Shown: positions 5,825 to 14,584 of the stretch, in pieces
How positions within the stretch are numbered: the first letter of the stretch is position 1
Layout of the letters: every line of letters starts with the position of its first letter
Origin: an uncultured Oscillospiraceae bacterium
GTDB lineage: Bacteria; Bacillota; Clostridia; Oscillospirales; Oscillospiraceae
Assembly (NCBI GenBank): GCA_934512135.1
Contig: CAKSWT010000002.1
Coordinates: forward strand, 62,001-126,000
DNA: 64,000 nucleotides
Reading direction: 5' to 3'
Notes under the pieces: generated by a model
Seen by the model: only the letters and a program-made list of their open reading frames with translations
Databases searched by the model: none
Told to the model about the DNA's origin: nothing
Program-made: the position numbers and the translations under genes

Positions 5825-8611
5825 ATGGCACAGCGTGCTGCCACATCCGGAAAGGACGCACAACGGCGGTCCAAGACGCCGAAATCCAAGGCACAGCAGG
5901 CCGGCAGCAAAAGTCCCAAGGAGCTGCGGGCGGAAAAACGGGACGCACTGCTGATTCGCCTGGTGGCGTCTGTGCTGCTGGCCTTTCTGGCGCTGTTTTT
6001 GGTGCTGGGAATGTTCGGCATTCATGCGGTATTTCTGGATTTTCTGAGCCGGATGGCCAAGGGCCTGGTGGGCTACGGCTATTGGATCATGCCTGTGGCC
6101 ATGCTCTACATGGCCTGGATGCTGTTCTTCCTCCATGATGAGCCGGTGGGCGGACGAATTGCCGCCACAGGGCTTCAGGTGCTGGCAATCAGCGCCCTGG
6201 TTCACACCGTTTTGTGCCGGATCACCTTTCAGCCCGGCCTGGGCATGGTGAAGAGCCTTTGGGTCACCGGAACGGAAAACGGCTCCGGCGGGGTCATTCC
6301 CGGGCTCCTGTCCCAGGGGCTTCAGGGGCTGATCAGCAAGGTCGGGGCCGTGCCGGTGCTTCTGGCGGGGATTGCTGCGCTGGGCTTCTGGATGTTCAGA
6401 ATCTCTGCGGCGAAGCTGATTCACCGCCGGGCGGAGAAGCGGCGGGAGCTGCTCTCGGAACTGGACGAGCCCCAGGAGGAGCCGGTACATTATGACACCA
6501 GAGCGGATCTTTCTACCCTGGCTAGGCCCATGGTTCGGCCAAAAAGCATCCCCCTTCAGCGGGGCAACGAATCACGGCGGACGGAGGACTTTGATCTGCC
6601 GTTGGGCAGAGAGTGCGGGGGAGGGACCCAGCTGACCCTGGATGATTTGGAGGACGAGCTTCTTGGGGGGCCCAAAACCCAGAAGCTCCGAAAGGACAAA
6701 AAGGCCCGGAAGGAATCCGCCTTTGATATTGACATTCCCTCCGGCGGCTATACCCAGCAGGTCCAACAGCTGGTCCGGCAGGAGACAGCTCAGAGGAAGC
6801 AGGGAAAATACGACTGGATCGACGACAGCGACGACAGGGCGGCAGGAGAGACGCTGCCGGAGGAGTTTGTCCCGGTCCAGGAGGAAGCTTATGAGCCGGA
6901 GGACATCCCGGAGATGGAGGAGCGCCCCGAGGAGCTGGAGATGCCCCCCCTGTCGGAGGCTGCGCTGGAGGTTATGAAGGAGCAGAAGGTCAGCCATGGA
7001 GAGGCGAAAATGGCGGCGGCGCAGGTGGCCATGGAGATCGAGGCCAAGTCCGACGCAGAGGCCCAGGAGAAGCCGGTGTATCAGTACCCGCCCATGAGTA
7101 TGCTGGCGGAGGCCATGGAGTCCAAGGAGGACAACACCGAGGAAATGCGGACCAATGTCCGCCGGCTGGAGGAGACCCTGGAGAGCTTTGGCGTGGACAG
7201 CAAAATCAGCAATGTGGTCCGGGGCCCTGCGGTGACCCGGTATGAGATGGAGCTGAAGCCCGGGGTGAAAATGAACAAAATCACCTCCCTCCACGAGGAC
7301 ATCGCCCTGTCTCTGGGAGTGACCAGCGTCCATGTGGCGGCGGTACCCGGGAAAAGCTCGACCATCGGCATTGAGGTGCCCAACTCCATTGTCACCAGCG
7401 TTCCCATCAAGGAGGTCCTGGGCTCCAAGGAGTTCCAGAACCATAAGTCGGTGCTGGCCTTTGCAGCAGGCAAGGACATCAGCGGCAACTATATCATCGG
7501 AGATATTGCCAAGATGCCCCATCTGCTGATTGCCGGTACCACCGGCTCAGGTAAATCCGTGTGCATGAACTCCATTATTGTGTCCCTGCTGTATCGGGAC
7601 AGCCCGGAGCAGTGCCGCCTGATTATGATTGACCCGAAGGTGGTGGAGCTGAGCATCTACAACGGCGTGCCCCATCTGCTGATTCCCGTGGTCACCGACC
7701 CGAAAAAGGCGGCAGGTGCCCTCCAATGGGCCGTGACGGAGATGGACCGGCGCTATAAGCGCTTTGAGGATGCCCGGGTGCGGGATTTGGCCGGATTTAA
7801 CAAGAAGGCCGCCACGGATCCGGAACTGGAGCCGATGCCCCGCATTGTGGTGATTATTGACGAGCTGGCGGACCTGATGATGGTGGCGGCCAAGGAGGTG
7901 GAGACCTCCATTGCCCGGCTGGCGGCCAAGGCCCGTGCCGCAGGGATGCATCTGGTCATTGCCACCCAGCGGCCCTCGGCAGATGTAATCACCGGCGTAA
8001 TCAAGGCCAATATTCCCTCGAGAATTGCCTTTGCGGTGTCCTCCGCCATGGAGAGTAATATCATCATGGGAACCCGGGGGGCGGAAAAGCTCCTGGGCAA
8101 GGGCGATATGTTCTATGCCCCCCAGGGCGCGTCCAAGCCCAGACGTGTCCAGGGCTGCTTTATCAGCGATGAAGAGGTGGAGAAGGTGGCGGAGTATGTG
8201 AAAAACGCTTCGGAAACCGACTATTCCCAGGAGATTCTTCAGGAGATCGAGCAAAACGCAGCCGGCACGAAAAGCGACGGAGATTCGGTTCAGACCCCGC
8301 TGGCCGACGACGACGGAGACGAGCTGCTCCCGGAGGCGGTGGAGGTCATTTTGGATACCAAGCAGGCCTCGGTGTCTATGCTCCAGCGGCGGCTGAAGCT
8401 GGGCTACGCCCATGCGGCCCGGATTGTGGACGAGATGGAGGAAAAGGGAATTGTGGGGCCCTTTGAGGGCTCTAAGCCCCGGCAGCTGCTGATTACCAAG
8501 GAGCAGTGGGACACCATGGTGGGGATCAATCCCAAGGCCAAGGCGCCGGAGCTTGCCCAACAGATTCCGGAGGAGGACGACGTCCCCTTTGAGGAGGATG
8601 AGGAAGGATGA
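5825..8611 (+). CDS. ftsK: DNA translocase FtsK/SpoIIIE
   Basis: A 928-residue septal DNA pump. After a basic N-terminus come four membrane helices (about residues 40-200), then a long acidic, Glu/Pro-rich linker, then the motor domain. Walker A is G571-TTGSGKS578 and Walker B is 'RIVVIIDELADLMM'. The C-terminus is the winged-helix gamma domain ('SVSMLQRRLKLGYAHAARIVDEM'), which reads oriented chromosomal motifs. It moves chromosomal DNA through the division or sporulation septum; in a spore-former this is the SpoIIIE role. The open frame continues 89 codons upstream into uppP, but the ATG at 5825 has the ribosome site (AGAAGGAGG). The stop overlaps ansA by 4 nt. Confidence 0.95.
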   Translation: MAQRAATSGKDAQRRSKTPKSKAQQAGSKSPKELRAEKRDALLIRLVASVLLAFLALFLVLGMFGIHAVFLDFLSRMAKGLVGYGYWIMPVAMLYMAWMLFFLHDEPVGGRIAATGLQVLAISALVHTVLCRITFQPGLGMVKSLWVTGTENGSGGVIPGLLSQGLQGLISKVGAVPVLLAGIAALGFWMFRISAAKLIHRRAEKRRELLSELDEPQEEPVHYDTRADLSTLARPMVRPKSIPLQRGNESRRTEDFDLPLGRECGGGTQLTLDDLEDELLGGPKTQKLRKDKKARKESAFDIDIPSGGYTQQVQQLVRQETAQRKQGKYDWIDDSDDRAAGETLPEEFVPVQEEAYEPEDIPEMEERPEELEMPPLSEAALEVMKEQKVSHGEAKMAAAQVAMEIEAKSDAEAQEKPVYQYPPMSMLAEAMESKEDNTEEMRTNVRRLEETLESFGVDSKISNVVRGPAVTRYEMELKPGVKMNKITSLHEDIALSLGVTSVHVAAVPGKSSTIGIEVPNSIVTSVPIKEVLGSKEFQNHKSVLAFAAGKDISGNYIIGDIAKMPHLLIAGTTGSGKSVCMNSIIVSLLYRDSPEQCRLIMIDPKVVELSIYNGVPHLLIPVVTDPKKAAGALQWAVTEMDRRYKRFEDARVRDLAGFNKKAATDPELEPMPRIVVIIDELADLMMVAAKEVETSIARLAAKARAAGMHLVIATQRPSADVITGVIKANIPSRIAFAVSSAMESNIIMGTRGAEKLLGKGDMFYAPQGASKPRRVQGCFISDEEVEKVAEYVKNASETDYSQEILQEIEQNAAGTKSDGDSVQTPLADDDGDELLPEAVEVILDTKQASVSMLQRRLKLGYAHAARIVDEMEEKGIVGPFEGSKPRQLLITKEQWDTMVGINPKAKAPELAQQIPEEDDVPFEEDEEG

Positions 8612-9600
8612 AACGTGTTCTGGTGCTCTCCACCGGGGGAACCATCGCCTCGAAGCCCGGCAGCGACGGTCTGGAGCCGGAGCTTACCGGAGAGGAGCTG
8701 ATTGCGGCCCTGGGCGATCTCAAGGGGAGCTTTGACATTCATGTGCGGCAGATTATGAATCTGGATTCCTCCAATATCCAGGCGGAGGAGTGGCAGCTTA
8801 TGGCCCAGAGCGTCTATGAGGCCGGGGGAGACTATGACGGGATCATCATCACCCACGGAACCGACACCATGGCCTATACGGCCTCTATGCTCAGCTTTAT
8901 GCTGCCGGGGCTGAGAATCCCTCTGGTGCTCACCGGATCCCAGATTCCAATGGACAATATGCTCACAGACGCCCGGAACAATCTGTTTTGCGCCTTGGCG
9001 GCGGTGGATGCCGGAATCCAGGGGGTCAGCGTGGCCTTTAACCGGCATATCATTCGGGGCTGTCGGGCGGTAAAGGTCCGGACCATGGGGTTTGACGCCT
9101 TTGAAAGCGTCAATGCCCACTATCTGGGGGAGATTTTCGCCGACGGTTTGCGGGTCTATGACCGGCAGACGCCAAGACCGGGGGTGGTTCCGGCGCTTAA
9201 AAATCAGATTTCCACAGATGTCTTCCTGCTGAAGCTGATTCCCAATACAAAGCCCGCGCTTTTCGATCATCTCCGGGACATTGGATACCGGGGGGTTGTG
9301 CTGGAGACCTTCGGCGCCGGAGGACTGCACTTCCGCCACCGGGATCTGCTGGAAAAGCTCCGAATGCTCCGCAGTCAGGGAATCGTTGTGGCGGCATGCA
9401 GCCAGTGCCTGTATGAGCCCAGTAACTTCACCATCTATGAGGTGGGGCGAAAGCTCCTGGATGCCGGGGTCATACCGGCTGGAGACATGACCACCGAGGC
9501 CGCAGTGACCAAGCTCATGTGGGCGCTGGGCCAGACCGAGGACCCGGAGGAGGTCCGGAGAATCTTCTCCACGGATCTTTGCGGAGAGATTACGGAATAA
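8608..9600 (+). CDS. ansA: Type I L-asparaginase
   Basis: A 330-residue cytoplasmic enzyme hydrolysing L-asparagine to aspartate and ammonia. The first catalytic threonine lies in T9-G-G-T12-I-A near the N-terminus, and the second signature 'ITHGTDTMAYTASMLSF' carries the Thr-Asp pair. There is no signal peptide, which fits the cytoplasmic type I (AnsA) group rather than the secreted type II. It overlaps ftsK in an ATGA junction and is followed by a strong terminator, so it ends the uppP-ftsK-ansA unit. Confidence 0.92.
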   Translation: MKRVLVLSTGGTIASKPGSDGLEPELTGEELIAALGDLKGSFDIHVRQIMNLDSSNIQAEEWQLMAQSVYEAGGDYDGIIITHGTDTMAYTASMLSFMLPGLRIPLVLTGSQIPMDNMLTDARNNLFCALAAVDAGIQGVSVAFNRHIIRGCRAVKVRTMGFDAFESVNAHYLGEIFADGLRVYDRQTPRPGVVPALKNQISTDVFLLKLIPNTKPALFDHLRDIGYRGVVLETFGAGGLHFRHRDLLEKLRMLRSQGIVVAACSQCLYEPSNFTIYEVGRKLLDAGVIPAGDMTTEAAVTKLMWALGQTEDPEEVRRIFSTDLCGEITE

Positions 9601-9601
9601 A

Positions 9602-9639
9602 AAAGCAGCCCCGCCGGACCGTTCCGGCGGGGCTGCTTT
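9602..9639. terminator. Bidirectional intrinsic terminator
   Basis: A 17-bp perfect stem (arms 9602-9618 and 9623-9639) with AAA/TTT ends lies between convergent ansA and the leftward small gene. The run continues as TTTTTTATT on the minus strand. Confidence 0.85.
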
Positions 9640-9847
9640 ATAGGCTGTAGTCCTTGCTGTCGTATTTTGTGAAGTCCACGGACAGCGGTCTGGGCGGTGT
9701 TCTCCGAAGGGGATCATATCGAAAGCTCCGGCATTGGCCGGTTTCCGGCATAATGCCCTTCTTTCGGCAGACCACCTGGCCGGGATCTGTGGGATAGCCG
9801 TGGCGGCAATAGGCACAGTGCGGCTCCATATGCTTGCGGAATACCAT
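9638..9847 (-). CDS. Small Cys4 protein, unknown
   Basis: A 69-residue hydrophilic protein with four cysteines spaced C-x2-C-x12-C-x11-C, followed by an Arg/Pro-rich stretch and a Tyr/Asp/Lys tail. The spacing would suit a small zinc ribbon or, less likely, an Fe-S site. No named family is recognised. The start at 9847 is chosen because an AGGAGGG site lies 7 nt upstream; a longer frame to 9886 has no ribosome site. It follows ylbJ by 31 nt on the same strand and probably shares its transcript. Confidence 0.65.
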   Translation of the reverse strand: MVFRKHMEPHCAYCRHGYPTDPGQVVCRKKGIMPETGQCRSFRYDPLRRTPPRPLSVDFTKYDSKDYSL

Positions 9848-9878
9848 GGTAACGCCCTCCTGGGATGGAATAGGACCA

Positions 9879-11063
9879 TTATACATGCTTTCCCCTGGGA
9901 TTTCCAGAGGAATTTCCCGGAATCACCAGGGAAATTCCCGCCAGCGCCAGCCAGATTGCCCCGGCGGCCAGGGTGGAAAGGGTCAGGGCCTGGGGGAATT
10001 GCAGTCCGGCGATGGTGCTGACCTGGGTGGCCAGATAGGCAGACAGCGGCGCATTCCAGCCCAGGAACCGGGAGATCAGAAAGATCAGTCCGGCGGAGAG
10101 GACGCCGTGGAGCAGCTTTCCAAAGAAATAGGTTTTGGGAGAGAGGCCGCTGGTTCCGATAAAAGACAGCACCTGGCAGTGAACCGACAGTCCGGCCCAG
10201 CCCAGGATAAAGGCCGCCATGCAGAGCTTATCTCCCATGGCGCCTGCGGCATCTCGGAGGCTCCAGACGCCGGAGGTCATTTCGATGGCGCCGGTGAGCA
10301 GACTTTCGGCCCAGTCCTGATGCATTCCCAGACCCTGGAGCAGCCAAGTGAGCACGGCGGCAGCGCCGGAGATTACACCGCTGTGAAACAGCAGGCGGAT
10401 GACCACCGTGAAAAAGACCACGAAGCCGCAGATATTTCCGGAGGCCTGGATAGCCTGCCGCAGGGAGACAATCAGGGCCTGGGAGAAGGGACGGCCGGAT
10501 GTCGGAGAGACGCCGGGGCCCGAGGGGGAGGGACTGTGGCCGCCATAGAAGCGGAATACCAGCCCCACCAGCACCGAGGAGGCCACATGGGCGCCGTAGA
10601 GCAGCAGACCGGCCCGGCTGCTGGAGAAGATTCCGGCCCCCACCACGCCGAGAATAAACGCAGGACCGGAGTTGTTGCAGAAGCTGAGGAGACGCTCCGC
10701 TTCGCTGCGGGTGCAGTCCCCGCTTTGGTACAGTGCAATGGCGGTCCGGGCGCCCACAGGGTAGCCTCCCAGGATTCCCAGGAGAAACGCGCCGGCACAG
10801 CTGCCGTTGACCCGGAACAGGGGCTCCATGACCCGCCCCATCAGGGACCCCAGCCGCTGGATCACCCCAAGCTCCACGCACAGTGAGGAGAGCACGAAAA
10901 AGGGAAACAGAGAGGGCAGAATCACGTTGAGACAGAGCCCAATCCCGTCCCTTGCGGCGGCGACAGACTGGGCCGGAAGGCGCAAAAGGGCAAAGAGCAT
11001 CAGCACAATGCCGCAGAAAAACAGTCCGTCCCGGAGCTTGGGACGGGATAATACCCGGCTCAT
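9879..11063 (-). CDS. ylbJ: Sporulation integral membrane protein YlbJ
   Basis: A 394-residue polytopic protein of the nucleoside-recognition (Gate) domain family. The early segment 'LNVILPSLFPFFVLSSL', the 'LLGILGGYPVGARTAIALYQSG' block and the following 'LLSFCNNSGPAFILGVVG' are the YlbJ hallmarks. Bacillus YlbJ is made in the mother cell and is needed for proper spore cortex. In Bacillus it sits next to rsmD-coaD (ylbHI); here it is instead divergent from yqfC. The ATG at 11063 follows a GAGGTGA site; a longer frame to 11117 is less likely. Confidence 0.88.
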   Translation of the reverse strand: MSRVLSRPKLRDGLFFCGIVLMLFALLRLPAQSVAAARDGIGLCLNVILPSLFPFFVLSSLCVELGVIQRLGSLMGRVMEPLFRVNGSCAGAFLLGILGGYPVGARTAIALYQSGDCTRSEAERLLSFCNNSGPAFILGVVGAGIFSSSRAGLLLYGAHVASSVLVGLVFRFYGGHSPSPSGPGVSPTSGRPFSQALIVSLRQAIQASGNICGFVVFFTVVIRLLFHSGVISGAAAVLTWLLQGLGMHQDWAESLLTGAIEMTSGVWSLRDAAGAMGDKLCMAAFILGWAGLSVHCQVLSFIGTSGLSPKTYFFGKLLHGVLSAGLIFLISRFLGWNAPLSAYLATQVSTIAGLQFPQALTLSTLAAGAIWLALAGISLVIPGNSSGNPRGKHV

Positions 11064-11140
11064 GGAATCACCTCGGAAAAACCTATGCGGGGCGGTGCTG
11101 AAACTTGCCTGTCCCACATAAGCTCCTGTGGGGTGATGGT

Positions 11141-11416
11141 ATGAAGCGTGACCGGATGGAGCCGGTGTATGGGGCGGCGGAGCATATGGCCTTTCCCGCA
11201 GAGGTGTTAGGCGCCTCCCTGGTGGAGATCACCGGGTATCGTCAGATTCTCCTGTGCGGCCATAAGGGAATTCGCACCTACAGCCAGACGGAGATCATCG
11301 TGGACCTGCGGGAGTGCGCCGTCCGGGTGCAGGGCTCCGGTCTGGGCATCCAATCCATGACGAAAACGGAACTGCTGCTCCGGGGGACGCTGGACAGCGT
11401 GAGCTTTATTCGATGA
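11141..11416 (+). CDS. yqfC: Sporulation protein YqfC
   Basis: A 91-residue YabP/YqfC-family protein with 'LGASLVEITGYRQILLCGHKGIRTYSQTEI' and the 'LRGTLDSVSF' end typical of the family. YqfC and YqfD are sigma-E-dependent coat/cortex-related proteins in Bacillus. It is the first gene of a long rightward unit (yqfC-yqfD-phoH-ybeY-dgkA-era-yqzL-recO) and overlaps yqfD at an ATGA junction. The start follows a GGGTGAT site. Confidence 0.88.
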   Translation: MKRDRMEPVYGAAEHMAFPAEVLGASLVEITGYRQILLCGHKGIRTYSQTEIIVDLRECAVRVQGSGLGIQSMTKTELLLRGTLDSVSFIR

Positions 11417-12588
11417 CGGGGCCGCGTCTGCTGGGACTTTGGGGAACTGCCTCCGTGAGAATCCAGGGGGCCTGTCCCCAGGACTGCCTGTGGCGGATGG
11501 CCCAGGAGGGCATCCGGTTTCGGGATCTACGGCAGCGGGATGAGCTGACCCTGGAGCTGACCATCCCGCTGAGCGCGGTCCCCAAGGCGGAGCAGTTTGC
11601 CAAAAAAACCATGTGTCAGCTGGAGGTCCGGCAGGTCTCCGGTGTAATTCCTGCCCTGAGGGCCATGGGGCTGCGGGTTCTGTGGGTGGCAGGGCTTTTG
11701 GGTCTGATGCTGCTGATCGGCTGGATCCAGACCCATGTGATGTTCCTGCGGGTGGAGGGGAATACCACGGTTCCCACGGAAAAAATATTGCAGGCCCTGG
11801 AGGAGGAGGGGGTCCGATTTGGCACCGCCCAGGGGCAGATCAATCTGCAGGTCCTCAAAAACCATATGCTGCGGCGAATGCCGGAGCTGAGCTGGATTAC
11901 CATCAACCACAGGGGCAGCACGGCGGAGGTGGTGGTCCGGGAGCGCCGGGAGAGGCCGGTGATTTCCCCCAATGGGGCCCCGGCCAATGTGGTGGCAAAG
12001 AAAACGGGGCTGGTGGAGCGGGTGGAGGTCACGGGAGGCACCGGGATGGTGGCGCCGGGGGATCTGGTGGAGAAGGGGACCCTTCTGATTTCCGGAGTGA
12101 CCAATCTGGACCGCACCACCCTGATTAGCCGGGGGGAGGGAGAAATCTATGCCCGAACCTGGACCAAAGTCCGGGCCGTTGCGCCGGACAATGGGGCGGA
12201 AAAGTGCTATACCGGAAGACAGAAGGTTCGATGGTCCCTGACACTTGGGAAAAAGACGATAAATTTCTATAAAACCAGTGGAATTTTCTATGGGGATTAT
12301 GATAAGATAATGGAAAGCAAGGAGCTGGCCCTGCCGGGCGGGTTTTCCTTTCCTGTCCGGCTGACTAAGCTGGTGTTTCGGGAATACACGCCCAAGGACC
12401 TGGGGCCGGCGCCGGAGCCGCTGCTGGAATCCGCGGTACAGTCCCAGCTTCTGGGGCGGATGACGGCGGGAGAGATGTTAACGAGGCAGAGGGAATGCCG
12501 CAGAGCCCAGGGAGGAACCTGGCTGGAAGGCGTCTATGAGTGCCGGGAGGAAATTGGCGTCCCGGTGGAAATCGAAGATGGAAGGTAG
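11413..12588 (+). CDS. yqfD: Sporulation protein YqfD
   Basis: A 391-residue protein with one membrane helix (about residues 90-110). Family features are the N-terminal 'ACPQDCLWRMAQEGIRFRDL' block, the strand 'MFLRVEGNTTVPTEKIL' just after the helix, and 'MPELSWITINHRGSTAEVVVRER'. YqfD is a sigma-E-controlled sporulation protein paired with YqfC. The ATG overlaps the yqfC stop. A longer frame from 11314 lies inside yqfC and is discounted. Confidence 0.9.
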   Translation: MTGPRLLGLWGTASVRIQGACPQDCLWRMAQEGIRFRDLRQRDELTLELTIPLSAVPKAEQFAKKTMCQLEVRQVSGVIPALRAMGLRVLWVAGLLGLMLLIGWIQTHVMFLRVEGNTTVPTEKILQALEEEGVRFGTAQGQINLQVLKNHMLRRMPELSWITINHRGSTAEVVVRERRERPVISPNGAPANVVAKKTGLVERVEVTGGTGMVAPGDLVEKGTLLISGVTNLDRTTLISRGEGEIYARTWTKVRAVAPDNGAEKCYTGRQKVRWSLTLGKKTINFYKTSGIFYGDYDKIMESKELALPGGFSFPVRLTKLVFREYTPKDLGPAPEPLLESAVQSQLLGRMTAGEMLTRQRECRRAQGGTWLEGVYECREEIGVPVEIEDGR

Positions 12589-12592
12589 ATTT

Positions 12593-13597
12593 ATGGCGGA
12601 GATATGCATCAGCGCAGAGCGGATGGAGCAGATCATCAATGTGTTCGGCTCCATGGATGAAAATATTCGGATCATCGAGCAGGAGTTCGGTGTGTCTATT
12701 GTCAATCGGGATATGGAGCTGAAAATCAGCGGCGGCGAGGAAGCCGCAGCGGGAGCGGCCAAGGTCCTCCAGGGGCTGCTGCAGCTGGCGGCCAAAGGGG
12801 AGACCGTGGGAGAGCAGAATGTCCGGTATGTGATCGGTCTGGTGCGCCAGGGCCAGGAGGAGAAAATCGCGGCCCTGACCAAGGACGTGATCTGCATTAC
12901 CGCCAAGGGAAAGCCCATAAAGGCCAAGACCCTGGGACAGCAGCAGTATATGAAGGCCATTACCGATCACACAATCACCCTGGGGGTCGGTCCTGCCGGG
13001 ACCGGCAAGACATATCTTGCGGTGGCGGCTGCGGTGGCGGCCTTTCGGGAGCGCCAGGTGAATCGGATTATCCTGACCCGTCCCGCAGTGGAGGCCGGTG
13101 AGCGGCTGGGATTTCTCCCCGGGGATATGCAGAATAAGGTAGACCCCTATTTGAGACCCCTCTATGATGCGCTGTTTGAAATGCTGGGGGCGGAAAGCTA
13201 CAATAAATACCTGGAAAAGGGCAATATTGAGGTGGCGCCTCTGGCCTATATGCGGGGACGGACCCTGGATGACAGCTTTATCATTTTGGACGAGGCCCAG
13301 AATACCACCCGGGAGCAGATGAAGATGTTCCTGACCCGACTGGGCTTTGGGTCCAAGGTCGTGATTACCGGAGACGTGACCCAGATCGACCTGCCCACAG
13401 ATAAGGTCAGCGGACTGAAGGATGCGGTGCGGGTGCTGGAGGGCGTGGAGGATATTGCCATCTGCCGGCTCACCGCCCAGGACGTGGTGCGTCATGTGCT
13501 GGTTCAGCGAATCATCAACGCCTACGAAAAGGCAGAGGAACGGCGGGAAAAAGCCAGACCTGCCGGAAGAACATATAAAAGGACGAATTCGATATGA
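12593..13597 (+). CDS. phoH: PhoH family ATPase
   Basis: A 334-residue P-loop ATPase. An N-terminal KH-like region (residues 1-60) precedes Walker A G133-PAGTGKT140, followed by 'RIILTRPAVEAGERLGFLPGDMQNK' and Walker B 'FIILDEAQNTT', all characteristic of PhoH. Members are predicted RNA helicase/ATPases and nearly always neighbour ybeY, suggesting a shared role in rRNA or RNA quality control. The frame extends to 12536, but the ATG at 12593 lies just after the yqfD stop and matches family length. Confidence 0.93.
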   Translation: MAEICISAERMEQIINVFGSMDENIRIIEQEFGVSIVNRDMELKISGGEEAAAGAAKVLQGLLQLAAKGETVGEQNVRYVIGLVRQGQEEKIAALTKDVICITAKGKPIKAKTLGQQQYMKAITDHTITLGVGPAGTGKTYLAVAAAVAAFRERQVNRIILTRPAVEAGERLGFLPGDMQNKVDPYLRPLYDALFEMLGAESYNKYLEKGNIEVAPLAYMRGRTLDDSFIILDEAQNTTREQMKMFLTRLGFGSKVVITGDVTQIDLPTDKVSGLKDAVRVLEGVEDIAICRLTAQDVVRHVLVQRIINAYEKAEERREKARPAGRTYKRTNSI

Positions 13598-14100
13598 AAC
13601 ACAATATTACGGTACACGCAGAGGTTCCCCATGTAAACACCCCGGCCCTGACGGCCCAGATCAAGCGCTGCATTGCCGCGGCACTGGATGCCGAAGGGGT
13701 GGAGGTGCCCTGTGAGGTCAATGTGCTGCTCACGAACAATGAGGGGATCCGGGAGATCAACCGGGACTATCGGAATGTGGACCGTCCCACGGACGTGCTG
13801 TCCTTTCCCATGTTTGAGCTGATTCCCGGGGCGTTTCCGGAGGACACTGAGGCGCTTCGGGATCCGGGAAGCGAGCTGGTCCCCCTGGGGGATATGGCCA
13901 TCTCTGTGGAGCGGGTCCGGGCCCAGGCGGAGGAATTCGGACACGGCATGGACCGGGAGCTGAGCTACCTGACGGTGCATTCGGTGCTCCATCTGCTGGG
14001 CTACGACCATATGGACGAGGGCGAGATGAAGCGCCAGATGCGGGCCCGGGAGGATGCCATTATGGAGGGCCTGGGAATCCCGAGACGGACCGATGAATGA
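13594..14100 (+). CDS. ybeY: Endoribonuclease YbeY
   Basis: A 168-residue metal-dependent single-strand RNase involved in 16S rRNA 3'-end maturation and 70S quality control. The zinc site H129-x3-H133-x5-H139 lies in 'TVHSVLHLLGYDH'. An upstream 'NRDYRNVDRPTDVLSFP' segment is the conserved substrate-binding block. It overlaps phoH by 4 nt and dgkA by 8 nt. Confidence 0.95.
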   Translation: MKHNITVHAEVPHVNTPALTAQIKRCIAAALDAEGVEVPCEVNVLLTNNEGIREINRDYRNVDRPTDVLSFPMFELIPGAFPEDTEALRDPGSELVPLGDMAISVERVRAQAEEFGHGMDRELSYLTVHSVLHLLGYDHMDEGEMKRQMRAREDAIMEGLGIPRRTDE

Positions 14101-14584
14101 GCCGAAAAAGCTGCTCCGGGGCTTTGGCTACGGGGCCAAGGGCATCCTCTATGGAATCCGCACCCAGCGAAACCTGCGAATTCATCTGTGCGCCCTGGTG
14201 ACCGTTATATGGTTTGACGGGATGGCGGGGTTTTCCCTGGAGCACTGGTGCCTGGAGCTTTTATGCTGCATGGCGGTGATTTCCCTGGAGCTGATGAATA
14301 CGGCGCTGGAGGCCCTGTGCGACCGGGTCTCCCCGGCGCGGCACCCGCTGATCGGATATGCCAAGGATGCGGCCGCCGGCGGGGTGCTGGTAAGCGCCGT
14401 GGGTTCCGCAGGCATCGGAACGGCGCTGTTTTTGCGGGGGGACCCGAATTATCTCCTTCGCACCCGGCAGAGGCTGGCCTGTACCGGCGTACAGGTGGGG
14501 CTTGTCTGCTTTTTTGTGCTGGCGGCGCTGTTTGTGTTTCTGCCCTGCTATCTTCAAAAGAATGACAAAAAGGAGTCGTTATGA
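14093..14584 (+). CDS. dgkA: Diacylglycerol/undecaprenol kinase (DgkA family)
   Basis: A 163-residue membrane kinase. The family signature is complete: 'ELMNTALEALCDRVSP' followed by 'AKDAAAGGVLVSAV', where the acidic and Asn residues bind Mg-ATP. In Gram-positives this enzyme phosphorylates undecaprenol. The C-terminal third adds an extra membrane segment (about 135-155) that ordinary 120-residue DgkA proteins lack. The ATG at 14093 lies inside the end of ybeY, and the stop overlaps era at an ATGA junction. Confidence 0.9.
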   Translation: MNEPKKLLRGFGYGAKGILYGIRTQRNLRIHLCALVTVIWFDGMAGFSLEHWCLELLCCMAVISLELMNTALEALCDRVSPARHPLIGYAKDAAAGGVLVSAVGSAGIGTALFLRGDPNYLLRTRQRLACTGVQVGLVCFFVLAALFVFLPCYLQKNDKKESL